This document shows, piece after piece, positions 48,276 through 56,835 of a DNA stretch of 64,000 nt (position 1 is the first letter of the stretch; each line of letters opens with the position of its first letter). The notes under the pieces are model-generated. The model was given only the letters and a program-made list of their open reading frames with translations, was not told where the DNA came from and did not search any database. The position numbers and the translations under genes were made by a program. The stretch lies in the NCBI RefSeq assembly GCF_036417355.1, contig NZ_CP143889.1, positions 310,001 through 374,000 on the forward strand, in the 5' to 3' direction. The DNA comes from Akkermansia sp. RCC_12PD (GTDB lineage Bacteria; Verrucomicrobiota; Verrucomicrobiia; Verrucomicrobiales; Akkermansiaceae).

Positions 48276-49259
48276 TTACATGCCAGCCATTGTCTCCACC
48301 GGAACGGAAGCCGGAGCGGCAGGGACGGGATTGGGAATGGTCTCCATCCCCGGTGTGACAGGAGAAATGGGAGCAGCAGGAGACAGAGGCTGCACCGGGG
48401 AAGCCTGGCGGGAAGCGGCGCGGCCGCGGCGCAGCAGTTCGGAAACGGTCACAAGCTCATACCCCCGGTTTTTCAGCCCCTTCACGATGGCGTCCACGGC
48501 CGCTACGGTGGAAGCATGGATATCATGCACCAGGATAATGGAGCCGGGCTTGGCCCCGTTCACGGCGCGGGCGGCCACCACGGCGGAACCGGGCTTGCGC
48601 CAGTCGTTCGTATCCACGTCCCACATGATGGTGGTAAACCCGAAGCGCTGCCGCGCCCAGGAGGCTACTCCCGCATTCGTATAACCGCCCGGAGGGCGCA
48701 TGACCACGGGGATCATGCCGCAGGCGTTGCGGATGGCTTCATTGGTCCGCTGAAGCTGGTCTTCCGCCTTCTCGCGGGATACCTTGCTCAGATAAGCATG
48801 GTTCCAGGTATGATTCCCCACTTCATGGCCTTCATTGACCATGCGGCGCACTACCTGGGGATGGGCCGTCACGTTGCAGCCCTGCACGAAGAAAGTACCT
48901 TTTACGTTATTGTTGCGCAGGATATCCAATACCCTGGGGGTGAGCGTTCCGTGGGGGCCGTCGTCAAAAGTCAGGGCCACCACCTTGTCCGGAACGGCCA
49001 CGCGGTTCACCGTGACGCCCGGAATGCACGGAGCCAGGGGGACATCATTGTAAGATGGGCTCACGGACGGCACGGGAACGGACTTTTCAGGCAGCTTCAC
49101 CACGGGACGGTCCGGCTTTTTTCCCGGAGCGGTGACGGGAGCCAGCGCCGTTCCGGCGGAAACGGAATTTCCGGTCGTCCGGCCAGCCTGGTCCTGATGG
49201 GAGGAACAGGCGGAAAGACCGATGATCACGGCGCATGTAAGGAATAAACGTTTCTTCAT
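48276..49259 (-). CDS. Lipoprotein polysaccharide deacetylase (NodB/CE4 family)
   Basis: The ATG at 49259 gives a lipoprotein signal (MKKRLFLTCAVIIGLSAC, lipobox LSAC). After a Pro-rich linker the CE4 domain shows motif 1 TFDDGPHG, motif 2 HTWNH (two His metal ligands), motif 3 RPPGGYTN, motif 4 WDVDTNDW and motif 5 ILVHDIH, all intact. The protein should thus remove acetyl (or formyl) groups from GlcNAc- or MurNAc-containing polymers such as peptidoglycan or host glycans. A C-terminal Pro/Ala-rich tail of about 50 residues follows. As an outer- or inner-membrane lipoprotein it acts in the periplasm or at the surface. Confidence 0.9.
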   Translation of the reverse strand: MKKRLFLTCAVIIGLSACSSHQDQAGRTTGNSVSAGTALAPVTAPGKKPDRPVVKLPEKSVPVPSVSPSYNDVPLAPCIPGVTVNRVAVPDKVVALTFDDGPHGTLTPRVLDILRNNNVKGTFFVQGCNVTAHPQVVRRMVNEGHEVGNHTWNHAYLSKVSREKAEDQLQRTNEAIRNACGMIPVVMRPPGGYTNAGVASWARQRFGFTTIMWDVDTNDWRKPGSAVVAARAVNGAKPGSIILVHDIHASTVAAVDAIVKGLKNRGYELVTVSELLRRGRAASRQASPVQPLSPAAPISPVTPGMETIPNPVPAAPASVPVETMAGM

Positions 49260-49375
49260 GACAGGTTTTTGCACGGTGTACGCCGATCGGGTCTTCTTGT
49301 CACGTCCTAAATCATCCATGAATGCGGCATGAACTCCAATAAAGAACGGTTGTGAAAAGAGGGCGCAGGGCCCTG

Positions 49376-50104
49376 TTACGGATTTTCCATGTCAATGTAG
49401 CTGACGGAGATCGTCTTCCTGGGATTGGACGGGTCTCTCACCTCCACCTTCATCCGCTTGAAGAACCAGGAACCGTCCTTGAGCTTCATCAGGGAATCAA
49501 TCATGAATCTTTTGGCCAGCTCTCCACGGCCGTCGATGCCGTCTATCTGCCACATGGCCCCGTTTTCCTTGTCAATCCAGACGCGTACCCAGGCGTACTG
49601 CCCCACCTTGGGATTGGGATTCGGAATCTGGACGATCCAGCAATCCCTGCCCTTTACCGTGCTGGCCGCGTCGTCCTTCACTACCTTGGCGGCGGGCCAG
49701 TACAGGTAGCGCATCGAAAGGTCTTCATACGTCACGTCCGTTCCCGCAATGGGCACGGAATACCGGGTCACAGGCAGAACTCCTGCCCTGCCGTCCTTCC
49801 AGGACAGGATTTCCTGGCCGCGGTCCTTGAACTTCAGGTCGAACCTGTTCCAGACTCCGCCCTGCTGGTACTGGAAGACAATCAGGTTGCCGCGCAGGCT
49901 CATGGAGAAAGGCACTTTCACGCTGCGCTTGCGTATCTGGCCCTTGACATCCTTGTTTTCCTGTAAGGTGGCCGCCTGGCGGACCCTTTTCAAAAGCTGC
50001 CCGGCATCCGGAACCGCTCCCTGCCCCCACATGGGCGCCAGGGAAAGCACCATGACGGCCATGCCCGTAAAAAAAGCTGAAAGTGAAGGGTGTTTTCTCA
50101 ACAT
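49376..50104 (-). CDS. LolA-like outer-membrane lipoprotein-sorting family protein
   Basis: The ATG at 50104 gives a signal peptide MLRKHPSLSAFFTGMAVMVLSLAPMWG (first 27 residues); the frame opens 17 codons earlier. The mature part of about 215 residues has the pattern of the LolA_like/outer-membrane lipoprotein-sorting group, with WNRFDLKFKDRGQEILSW, TYEDLSMRYLYWPAAKVV, DCWIVQIPNPN and YAWVRVWIDKENGAMWQID. The fold is a half beta-barrel that binds a lipid chain. Whether it is a true lipoprotein chaperone or a binder of another lipid is unknown. It is divergent from the YfiH gene and 116 bases upstream of the deacetylase. Confidence 0.75.
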   Translation of the reverse strand: MLRKHPSLSAFFTGMAVMVLSLAPMWGQGAVPDAGQLLKRVRQAATLQENKDVKGQIRKRSVKVPFSMSLRGNLIVFQYQQGGVWNRFDLKFKDRGQEILSWKDGRAGVLPVTRYSVPIAGTDVTYEDLSMRYLYWPAAKVVKDDAASTVKGRDCWIVQIPNPNPKVGQYAWVRVWIDKENGAMWQIDGIDGRGELAKRFMIDSLMKLKDGSWFFKRMKVEVRDPSNPRKTISVSYIDMENP

Positions 50105-50244
50105 GAATTGCTCATACCATCCCGGAAACGCAGAAAAAAACCTTTTCTCAGTCACCGGAAGGCCTCCGTGACATTTTGCTCCGATTTTGCTCGACTAGGT
50201 TATACAAAAAGACAAGATGTGCCCAACGACATTTACCAACCACT

Positions 50245-50937
50245 ATGATGGAAACGCCCGCATTCCTGAAACCCATCCAGTCCTACCCCGGAGAAATCGT
50301 CCAGTTTATTGAAAGAATCCCGGGAGTGGACGTAACCGGAGACCGCCAGACCGTCCTGGAACGGCTGGAACCGTACCACAGGGCAGAGGTGGAAACTCTC
50401 GGCTGGCGGTGGAAGGACCTGCGCCGCGCAGAGCAGGTGCATGGAACCAGGGTGGCGCTGGTGGGTGACATCGGCTCCAACTATCCCGTGGAAGGCGTGG
50501 ACGGCCTCCTGTGCTCCGGAGTTTCCGACTGCGTGCTCGCCATCTACGTGGCAGACTGCGCCGCCGTCTGGCTGTACGACAAGGAAAACTGCCACCGCGC
50601 CCTGATCCACTCCGGCAAGGCAGGAACGGCAGGCAACATCGTCGCCAACACGATCAGGTCCATGAAAAAATTCCTGGGTGTCGATCCCGCGAACTTGATC
50701 GCCGTCATTTCCCCCTGCGTACGTCCTCCGCATTATGAGGAGGACATTCCCACAGCCATCAAGAACCAGCTCCTCAATGAAGGAGTGCTGGAAGAACAGA
50801 TCCATGACTCCGGGCTGGATACCGCCGCAGACACCAGGCGCTTCTACTCCTACCGCATGGAAAAGGGGCAGACGGGCCGCATGCTGGCCCTGTTCGGGCC
50901 GGACCACGCCACGCGCCCCCACCAGATCATCATCTAA
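50245..50937 (+). CDS. YfiH/laccase-domain (DUF152) purine nucleoside-processing protein
   Basis: The 230-residue protein (ATG at 50245 or 50248, chosen because the upstream part of the frame is not like the family) has the three motifs of the YfiH group: QVHG (His), VADCAAV (Cys) and ALIHSGKAG (His), and SPCVRPPHYEED near the C-terminus. Characterised relatives bind zinc and act on purine nucleosides (phosphorolysis and deamination); the older name polyphenol oxidase is doubtful. It is followed by two hairpins, the second a good terminator. A TATACA-type -10 near 50199 suggests its own promoter. Confidence 0.85.
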   Translation: MMETPAFLKPIQSYPGEIVQFIERIPGVDVTGDRQTVLERLEPYHRAEVETLGWRWKDLRRAEQVHGTRVALVGDIGSNYPVEGVDGLLCSGVSDCVLAIYVADCAAVWLYDKENCHRALIHSGKAGTAGNIVANTIRSMKKFLGVDPANLIAVISPCVRPPHYEEDIPTAIKNQLLNEGVLEEQIHDSGLDTAADTRRFYSYRMEKGQTGRMLALFGPDHATRPHQIII

Positions 50938-50942
50938 CCTCA

Positions 50943-51008
50943 GGGAATCAGAAGATTCCCGCCTCCCTTTTCAGTGCATCACGATTCCGCCGTGGTGCGC
51001 TGTTTTTT
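50943..51008 (+). terminator. Double hairpin terminator after the YfiH gene
   Basis: The first hairpin is GGGAATC/GATTCCC (50943-50960). The second is GCATCACG/CGTGGTGC (50976-50998, one G-U pair), followed after two bases by TGTTTTTTT. Confidence 0.75.
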
Positions 51009-51164
51009 TGCATGGGCCATATCCGTTTTGCAGGATGGGACCGGCCGCGCAATCCCCGCACGGGGACCAGGCTGCGCCCCTCTGCGGCAGGACCGCTCCG
51101 TCCGCACCGGACACGCCAATCCAAAATGCCGCTCCCGCACTTAAACATCATTTCATTTACGATT

Positions 51165-52085
51165 ATGGCAGTAACAATCACAGACAATTATCAGGTCAAG
51201 TACACCAAAAAATGGGGCACCCTGCTTCAGCAGCACGCCTCCCGGCTGGACAAATACGTCAGCGTCATGCGCGACTTGAGCGGCAAGGTGGTCTTTCTGG
51301 ACCAGTTTGGCGTTCTGGACTTCACGGAAAAGACGACCCGCGTAGGGCAGACCGTCCTGAACGAGGCACCCACCACACGCCGTTCCATGCGTCCACGCAC
51401 CTTCACCAAAGCCATCGGCTACGATGAATTCGACGCCACGCGCCTGGGCGACATGGACCTCCCGGTCAGCAAGACCATTGAGGGCCTCCAGGCCGCCGCA
51501 GGCCGCCGCATGGACGACGTGATGATCTCCGGCTTCCTGGATACGAACTATGTGGGCGAGGACGGCATGACCGCCGTTCCCTTCAAGGAAAGCCAGCAGA
51601 TTCCTGTGGACCATGTGGACAGCGGCACCAAGGCCAACAGCAACCTCACCGTAGCCAAGCTGCGTGCCGCGCTCCAGCTCTTTGAGGAAAACGAGGCCTG
51701 GAACCAGGACGCTCCGCAATTCGGCGACCAGCTGGTCATCGCGGTAACCAGCTCCCAAATCATGAGTCTGTTGCGGGAAACGGAGGTCAGCAGTTATGAC
51801 TTCAACAACGTCAAGGCTCTGGTGGAAGGCAAGATAGACTCCTTCATGGGATTCAAGTTCATCCGCACACAGCGCCTGCCGAAGGCGGAGAACGGCACCC
51901 GTTCCTGTCTTGCCTGGGTCAAGAGCAAGGCCCAGTTCGGCATCTGGAACGACTTCAAGGTGAAGCTTTCCGTGCGCGACGACATGGAAGAGGCGCTCCA
52001 AATCCGCGCCAAATTTGCCTGCGGCGCCACGCGCCTTCAGGAGGAAGGCTTCGTCAAGATCCTCTGCGACGAAGGGACAAACTAA
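51165..52085 (+). CDS. Orphan phage major-capsid-like protein (Phage_capsid_2-like)
   Basis: The frame opens earlier, but the ATG at 51165 is the credible start: a 306-residue product beginning MAVTITDNYQVKYTKKWGTL. Its opening layout is that of a family of tailed-phage capsid proteins. A short N-arm and a LLQQHASRLDKYV segment lead to a GKVVFLDQFG sheet, then a YDEFDATRLGD block and AAAGRRMDDVMISGFLDTNYVGEDG. The end carries QFGIWNDFKVKLSVRDDMEEALQI and ACGATRLQEEGFVKI, typical of HK97-like folds. There is no scaffold, portal, protease or tail gene within several kilobases, and base composition matches its neighbours. The gene looks resident and perhaps domesticated. It has its own strong terminator. 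Confidence 0.65.
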   Translation: MAVTITDNYQVKYTKKWGTLLQQHASRLDKYVSVMRDLSGKVVFLDQFGVLDFTEKTTRVGQTVLNEAPTTRRSMRPRTFTKAIGYDEFDATRLGDMDLPVSKTIEGLQAAAGRRMDDVMISGFLDTNYVGEDGMTAVPFKESQQIPVDHVDSGTKANSNLTVAKLRAALQLFEENEAWNQDAPQFGDQLVIAVTSSQIMSLLRETEVSSYDFNNVKALVEGKIDSFMGFKFIRTQRLPKAENGTRSCLAWVKSKAQFGIWNDFKVKLSVRDDMEEALQIRAKFACGATRLQEEGFVKILCDEGTN

Positions 52086-52125
52086 TCCCTCCCTGCAAGC
52101 CGCCTCCGCGGCATTTGAGAACCAC

Positions 52126-52160
52126 GCCCCGGACCTTCCCGAAAGGTCCGGGGCATTTCT
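52126..52160 (+). terminator. Terminator after the capsid-like gene
   Basis: A 12-bp perfect stem GCCCCGGACCTT/AAGGTCCGGGGC (52126-52137 and 52143-52154) with a 5-base loop and ATTTCTATTT tail. Confidence 0.85.
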
Positions 52161-52181
52161 ATTTCTTGCAGGAAAGCGAGT

Positions 52182-52209
52182 TTGACTTTTGCCGCACGCT
52201 GGATAGATT
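52182..52209 (+). promoter_or_regulatory. Promoter of the ThuA-domain gene
   Basis: TTGACT (52182-52187) and TAGATT (52204-52209) with a 16-base spacer. The ATG at 52216 is only six bases beyond the -10 element, so the mRNA would be leaderless. Confidence 0.55.
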
Positions 52210-52215
52210 GCCCGG

Positions 52216-53139
52216 ATGAAATGGAAGTTTCTTCCCCTGGTTATCCTCATGACGGCCCTGACGGCTTTTGCCCCGGCAAAAGGGGAGCAGACACGCGTGC
52301 TGATCGTGGACGGCTTTTCCAACCACGACTGGAAACGCACGACGGCCTGCCTGACCGACCTGCTGGAAAAACACGGAGGCTATTCAGTGGACGTCAGCAC
52401 TTTCCCCGCAGACGCTCCGCAGGAGAAACGCGAAGCATGGAATCCGGAATTCAGGAATTACGACGTAGTGATCCAAAACACGAATGGAGGAACACAGGGC
52501 CCCGAATGGGGATCAAAAGCCAAAAAATCTCTGGAGCAGTATCTGAAGGAAGGAGGGGGAATGCTGGCCTTCCACTCCGCCAATAACGCCTTTCCCCAAT
52601 GGCCGGAATACAACCGCATGATCGGGCTGGGATGGCGGCCCCGGGATTACGGCAGCTCCCTGATCGTCACCGATGACGGCGCCGTGCTCCGCCTGCCGCC
52701 GGGGGAAGGGGGCCCTACCTCCCACGGAGCGCGGATTGACGCGCTGGTGACGCGCCTGGGGGACCACACCATGCACGCGGGGCTGCCGCGCCAATGGAGG
52801 GCGGCGGACATAGAAGTGTACCGGTACACGCGCGGCCCCGCCGAACAGGTGCAGGTGCTCTCCTACGCGCGGGAACCCGCCACGGGGCTCAATTTTCCGA
52901 TCGAATGGACGGTACGGTACGGCAAGGGAAGGGTGTACACCTCCACGCTGGGGCATGTCTGGCCCGGAGATCCGGATCTGAAGGGCGTGCAATGCTCCGG
53001 ATTCCAGACCCTGCTTTTCCGCGCCCTGGACTGGCTGGCCGGAAAACCGGTGGACGGGAGTGTCCCGGCGGACTTCCCGCCTCCGGACAAGACATCCCTG
53101 AGAACATATCCCGCAGCGTCAGCTTCCGCCGCTCCATGA
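52216..53139 (+). CDS. Secreted ThuA-domain protein
   Basis: The 307-residue protein has a signal peptide (MKWKFLPLVILMTALTAFAPAKG), then a ThuA (trehalose utilisation, glutamine-amidotransferase-like) fold with RVLIVDGFSNHDWKRT and GGGMLAFHSANNAFPQWPEY. The C-terminal part has TLGHVWPG, all as in the family. ThuA-like proteins convert sugars or their oxidation products; the exact reaction is unknown, and secreted ones are frequent in Verrucomicrobia and Planctomycetes. The amidotransferase-type Cys is absent at the elbow position (FHSANN). It is followed by aroD after 185 bases, with a separate promoter. Confidence 0.83.
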   Translation: MKWKFLPLVILMTALTAFAPAKGEQTRVLIVDGFSNHDWKRTTACLTDLLEKHGGYSVDVSTFPADAPQEKREAWNPEFRNYDVVIQNTNGGTQGPEWGSKAKKSLEQYLKEGGGMLAFHSANNAFPQWPEYNRMIGLGWRPRDYGSSLIVTDDGAVLRLPPGEGGPTSHGARIDALVTRLGDHTMHAGLPRQWRAADIEVYRYTRGPAEQVQVLSYAREPATGLNFPIEWTVRYGKGRVYTSTLGHVWPGDPDLKGVQCSGFQTLLFRALDWLAGKPVDGSVPADFPPPDKTSLRTYPAASASAAP

Positions 53140-53289
53140 ATGCGGACGTCATCCGGAACGCCTCTGGAGGAAATTGTTCATTCCGTCTATAAGAACAGCC
53201 GCTTCCCTTTCCTTCAGAACGGGATTCCGCTCATTCCCGGCAACGCTTCCGGCAAGCCCTTCAAATGGATGAATGTCACTAATAGAAGA

Positions 53290-53319
53290 TTGACCTTCCT
53301 TTCTTTGTTGGGATAGTAG
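53290..53319 (+). promoter_or_regulatory. Promoter of aroD
   Basis: TTGACC (53290-53295) and TAGTAG (53314-53319), 18 bases apart, or GATAGT (53312-53317) with 16. The start codon lies five to seven bases beyond, so a very short or absent leader is expected. Confidence 0.45.
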
Positions 53320-53324
53320 GAAGC

Positions 53325-54032
53325 ATGCAGCAGATTTTACGTGAACATCAAACCTATCCGCCCAAAATAGTGGCGTCCATCACCTCCTGGGAGGTCTGGA
53401 AAACGCTTAAAGGCAAGGATTTGAAAGACCAGTGCGACTGGGTGGAACTGCGCGTGGACGCGCTGCCCCCGGAGCTTGCGCCGGAACAGGTCATGGAATT
53501 CAGGCCGGAAATGCCTTTGCTGGTCACCGTCCGCTGCCATGAAGAAGGCGGCCTGCGCCGCATTCCGGAAGAAGAGCGCTTCTCCCTGCTCCGCGCCTAC
53601 ATGCCTTGCGCCACGGCCATCGACATTGAAATCAAGTCCATGCGCCACGGCAGGGAACTGGTCATGGAAGCCGCCGACCGCGGCATCCTCGTCATCGGCT
53701 CCACCCATGACTTTCAAATCACGCCGGGCGTGGACTACCTGCGTGAACAGGAAAAGAAGGCCCGCGCCTACAGGGCCGACATCGTCAAATTCGCCTTCAC
53801 CCCCTGCGTCGCGGGCGACATTCAGACTGGAGTGCAACTTTTCAAAAAGCCGAAAGGCCCCATCGCCGTGATGGGCATGGGACCGATGGGCCCCGTCTCC
53901 CGCCTGCTTTACTCCCAATTGGGCTCCTGCCTGGTATACGGCTACCTGGGGGACCAGGAGGCGGCTCCCGGCCAGTGGCATGTCTCCCTCCTCAAGGAAA
54001 CCCTCCGCAACCTCGGCCCCATTCTCAGATAA
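53325..54032 (+). CDS. aroD: 3-dehydroquinate dehydratase, type I
   Basis: AroD dehydrates 3-dehydroquinate to 3-dehydroshikimate in the shikimate pathway, which feeds chorismate to the trp operon of this window. The 235-residue TIM barrel has ELRVDAL (41-47), His128 in GSTHDF and the Schiff-base Lys155 in VKFAFTP, then MGMGPMGPVSR near the substrate carboxylate. Type I rather than type II is certain from these. It starts a plus-strand run aroD-menA-lipoprotein-membrane protein, with 27 bases between aroD and menA. Confidence 0.95.
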   Translation: MQQILREHQTYPPKIVASITSWEVWKTLKGKDLKDQCDWVELRVDALPPELAPEQVMEFRPEMPLLVTVRCHEEGGLRRIPEEERFSLLRAYMPCATAIDIEIKSMRHGRELVMEAADRGILVIGSTHDFQITPGVDYLREQEKKARAYRADIVKFAFTPCVAGDIQTGVQLFKKPKGPIAVMGMGPMGPVSRLLYSQLGSCLVYGYLGDQEAAPGQWHVSLLKETLRNLGPILR

Positions 54033-54059
54033 CACCGGAGATTCCTTTCCCGCTCTTTC

Positions 54060-54986
54060 ATGAACATCATTACTTCCGCTTTTCTGGCGGCACGCCCAAA
54101 AACGCTCACCGCATCCCTGATTCCGGTATGGGCGGGCTGCATGGTCGTGCAGAAACTGACGGGCCACTGGGACGTGCGTCTGGCGCTGCTGACCTTCGCT
54201 TCCTGCCTGTGCATCCAGATAGCCTGCAATTTCTTCAACGACGCCATTGACCACGCGAAACACGCGGACACGGAACGCCGCACCGGCCCCGTCCGCATGA
54301 CGGCCAGCGGAGCGTTGTCCCACAGGGCGGTCATGCTCTTCGGCGGCTTGTTCCTGGCGGCGGCATGCCTTCTGGCCCTTCCCCTCATTGAACTGCGGGG
54401 GTGGCCCATCGTCGCCATCGGCATTCCCTCCCTCTACTTCTCCTACGGCTATACGGGCGGCCCGTGGCCTCTGGCATACAAGGGACTGGGAGAAGCATTC
54501 GTTATCCTCTTCTTCGGGCTGGTGGCCGTCCTGGGCACCATTCTGGTGCAGATAGGCACGGCCCCGGTAGTCCCCGGCACGCTGGTGGACTCGCTGGCGG
54601 TGTACAACGCCGGAATCGTTCTGGGAATCCAGTGCGGCCTGCTCTGCGCCGTCATGATCTCCGTCAACAACATCCGGGACAGGAAAGAAGACCAGACCAC
54701 CGGAAAGCGCACCCTGGCGGTACGACTGGGGGAAGGAAAGGCGCGCGCCATGGCCCAGGCGTTCATCGTGGCAGCCTACATCACGCTGCCCACTTCCTGC
54801 CGGGCCCTGCATCTGGACCTGTCCCGCCTGTGGTGGATGTGGATTCCCTCCATCCTGCTGGGGGGCTACCTGATGCTGCTCATCCGCAAAACGCCGGCGG
54901 ACAAGAGCATGAACAGGCTCCTGGCCCTTTCCTCCGTCCATTTGATCCTGTACCTGGCCACCTACACAATTTTACCCGGAAACTGA
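54060..54986 (+). CDS. menA: 1,4-dihydroxy-2-naphthoate polyprenyltransferase
   Basis: MenA prenylates DHNA, the penultimate step in menaquinone synthesis. The 308-residue UbiA-family membrane protein has about eight to nine helices. The first Asp-rich motif appears as NFFNDAIDHAKHAD, with GPVRMTASG following. The second is NNIRDRKEDQTTGKRTLAVRLG. Both bind Mg2+ and the prenyl diphosphate. MenA rather than UbiA is shown by ASLIPVWAGCMV at the start and the absence of UbiA-specific motifs. It lies downstream of aroD, which also serves chorismate-derived metabolism. Confidence 0.92.
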   Translation: MNIITSAFLAARPKTLTASLIPVWAGCMVVQKLTGHWDVRLALLTFASCLCIQIACNFFNDAIDHAKHADTERRTGPVRMTASGALSHRAVMLFGGLFLAAACLLALPLIELRGWPIVAIGIPSLYFSYGYTGGPWPLAYKGLGEAFVILFFGLVAVLGTILVQIGTAPVVPGTLVDSLAVYNAGIVLGIQCGLLCAVMISVNNIRDRKEDQTTGKRTLAVRLGEGKARAMAQAFIVAAYITLPTSCRALHLDLSRLWWMWIPSILLGGYLMLLIRKTPADKSMNRLLALSSVHLILYLATYTILPGN

Positions 54987-55024
54987 AAAACGCCGCTCCG
55001 CCCCACCGTAGTAAAAGACGTATC

Positions 55025-55456
55025 ATGAATCCTCTCAAACTCGTTCCCGTTTTTCTCATTCTTCCTGTACTGTTCTCCTGCACGCAAAAAAGCACTCTGG
55101 AAATCGCCACCGGAAAGGTGACGACGATCAAGCTGGGCAATGTCGTCCGCATCAAGGAAATCAACGTGCTTACCTCTACGGATGACGGAACCTTCGCCAA
55201 CATGGCGGGAACCGCCGCAGAAGCCATGACCCCCGGCATCATCGGCATGGGCACCTCCAAGCTGGCCTCCGCTACAGGCTCCATCGTGGACGGCCGGGTG
55301 GAAGCCACCAAAATGATCCGTGTGCGCGTGAAGCTGAAGGACACGAACGAACTGGTGGAAGTCCAGCAGGAGGTCACGCCCAATTTCACATTGAAAATCG
55401 GCCAGGAAGTAGTCATTACTCAAGGCAGCACCCCCGGCAATGTCTGGCCGGATTGA
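55025..55456 (+). CDS. Small lipoprotein, SlyB/glycine-zipper-like
   Basis: The 143-residue product (ATG at 55025) has a lipoprotein signal MNPLKLVPVFLILPVLFSC. A beta-rich segment follows (GKVTTIKLGNVVRIKEI), then a central Gly/Ala/Ser stretch (AEAMTPGIIGMGTSKLASATGS) of a glycine-zipper kind, and a C-terminal VRVRVKLKDTNELVEVQQE. This order resembles SlyB/Pal-like small outer-membrane lipoproteins, but the similarity is weak. The stop overlaps the start of the next gene by four bases. Confidence 0.6.
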   Translation: MNPLKLVPVFLILPVLFSCTQKSTLEIATGKVTTIKLGNVVRIKEINVLTSTDDGTFANMAGTAAEAMTPGIIGMGTSKLASATGSIVDGRVEATKMIRVRVKLKDTNELVEVQQEVTPNFTLKIGQEVVITQGSTPGNVWPD

Positions 55457-55914
55457 CAGATATGCGCCGCCCTCTTTCATCCCCCGCTGCTCTTCCCGCT
55501 CTTTTCACGAAAAGTGCGGGCATCCTCATCTCCGTGTCACCCCTCGCGGTGTGGATGAAATGGAAAATTCTTCCTTCCGCCGCCCTGCTGGCTCCCCTGG
55601 CCGTCATCGGCCTAGTGGCATGCTCCGCACCGTTTTGCAAACGCTCCGTACGCGACATGCTGGAGTCTCTCCTTCCGTCCATCCGCTTCACCTTGGGCGC
55701 GGCCCTGGTCTTCACGGCCATTTGCCTGGCCTCCCAGAATTTTTTCATCTTTCTTCCCGAGGCGCTGGCGGCCATGGGAAAACTTCCGCACTCCTTCCTC
55801 GTCCCTCTGATTCAGGGAAATCTGCTGGTCCATTTGGCCTCCCTGGCGCTGCTGACTCTGGCGGCGGCGTATTCCTGCATGCGCTGCATGGGAAAACACG
55901 GAAAAAACTCCTGA
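55453..55914 (+). CDS. Small membrane protein of unknown function
   Basis: The 153-residue frame has three hydrophobic helices (about 38-58, 75-98 and 120-140 of the long form) and a Cys pair near the C-terminus (CMRCMGKHGK). It begins inside the lipoprotein gene by a four-base overlap, the usual sign of coupling. An internal ATG at 55555 would give a shorter form starting directly before the first helix. I do not recognise the family. It ends seven bases before the convergent gluQ. Confidence 0.5.
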   Translation: MTDMRRPLSSPAALPALFTKSAGILISVSPLAVWMKWKILPSAALLAPLAVIGLVACSAPFCKRSVRDMLESLLPSIRFTLGAALVFTAICLASQNFFIFLPEALAAMGKLPHSFLVPLIQGNLLVHLASLALLTLAAAYSCMRCMGKHGKNS

Positions 55915-55921
55915 AACGCCC

Positions 55922-56770
55922 CTACCTTTCCCGCATCATGCGGAAAATATCTTCCGGGCGCATGCCTGCGGCGCGCATCTCCCGCAGGCTCATGCTCCGG
56001 TCCCTCTTGGCCAGCCTCCTGCCGGAAGCGTCCCTCACCAGCCGGTGGTGGTACCACTGCGGCACGGGCAGCCCCAGCAGCGCCTGGAGCGTGCGGTGAA
56101 TTCCGGTTACAGGGAGCAAATCCTCTCCACGGCTCACATGAGTCACCCCCTGGGCCGCGTCATCCACCACCACGGCAATATGATAACTTGCCGGACAATC
56201 CTTGCGCCCCAGAATCACGTCGCCGAGTTCCTCCGGACGGCAGACCTGCTCTCCGAAACGCATGTCCCGCCAGACAAGCGGACCGGTAATCCTGGCGGCG
56301 GCACGGCAGTCCAGCCGCCATGAAAACGGCTTGCCGGACTTCATCAGCTCCTTCCTCCGCGCCTTATCCAGCTTGAGGCAGGTGCCGGGATAAACATCCA
56401 CGGCCCCGCTGCCCTGCGGAGCGGCGCCCATGACGGCCACTTCCTCAGCAATTTCCCTGCGGGTGCAGAAGCAGGGGTACAGCACTCCGCGGTCCTTCAA
56501 CACCTGCAGTGCATGGTCGTAGGAACTAAAGCGCGAGGACTGGACCATCATCGGGCCGTCAAAACGGATTCTCAGCCAGTCCAGGTCCTCCAGAATGGCC
56601 TGCACAAACTCAGGACGGCTGCGAGTCTGGTCAATATCCTCCATCCTCAAAACGCACCTGCCGGAAAAGCGGTCCGCCAGGGAGCGGGCCTCCCATGCGG
56701 CCAGCGCATGCCCCAAATGCAAGAATCCAGTAGGACTGGGAGCAAACCTTGTTACTATGGGAGAATCCAT
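55922..56770 (-). CDS. gluQ: Glutamyl-queuosine tRNA(Asp) synthetase
   Basis: GluQRS charges glutamate onto queuosine at position 34 of tRNA(Asp). The 282-residue protein (start MDSPIVTRF at 56770; an ATG three codons earlier exists) keeps the class I catalytic core of glutamyl-tRNA synthetase. It has RFAPSPTGFLHLGHA (HIGH motif) and the KMSKS equivalent RLAKRD, but lacks the anticodon-binding domain. The CFCTRRE pair and a later YPGTC fit the Zn site of this family. The modification implies that queuosine is present in tRNA(Asp) of this organism. Confidence 0.9.
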   Translation of the reverse strand: MDSPIVTRFAPSPTGFLHLGHALAAWEARSLADRFSGRCVLRMEDIDQTRSRPEFVQAILEDLDWLRIRFDGPMMVQSSRFSSYDHALQVLKDRGVLYPCFCTRREIAEEVAVMGAAPQGSGAVDVYPGTCLKLDKARRKELMKSGKPFSWRLDCRAAARITGPLVWRDMRFGEQVCRPEELGDVILGRKDCPASYHIAVVVDDAAQGVTHVSRGEDLLPVTGIHRTLQALLGLPVPQWYHHRLVRDASGRRLAKRDRSMSLREMRAAGMRPEDIFRMMRER

Positions 56771-56781
56771 GCGGCGCACTC

Positions 56782-56810
56782 ACCATAAGGAAGGACAAGG
56801 CCCATTTCAA
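56782..56810 (-). promoter_or_regulatory. Promoter of gluQ
   Basis: TTGAAA (56810-56805) and TATGGT (56787-56782) with a 17-base spacer. The -10 element ends 11 bases before the ATG at 56770. Confidence 0.5.
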
Positions 56811-56835
56811 ACCCTTTCCGGAAAATTATTGCGGC

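Noticed and set aside
51012-51164. N-terminal 51-codon extension of the capsid-like protein
   Set aside because: Pro/Arg-rich with no family character; the ATG at 51165 gives the capsid-like start.
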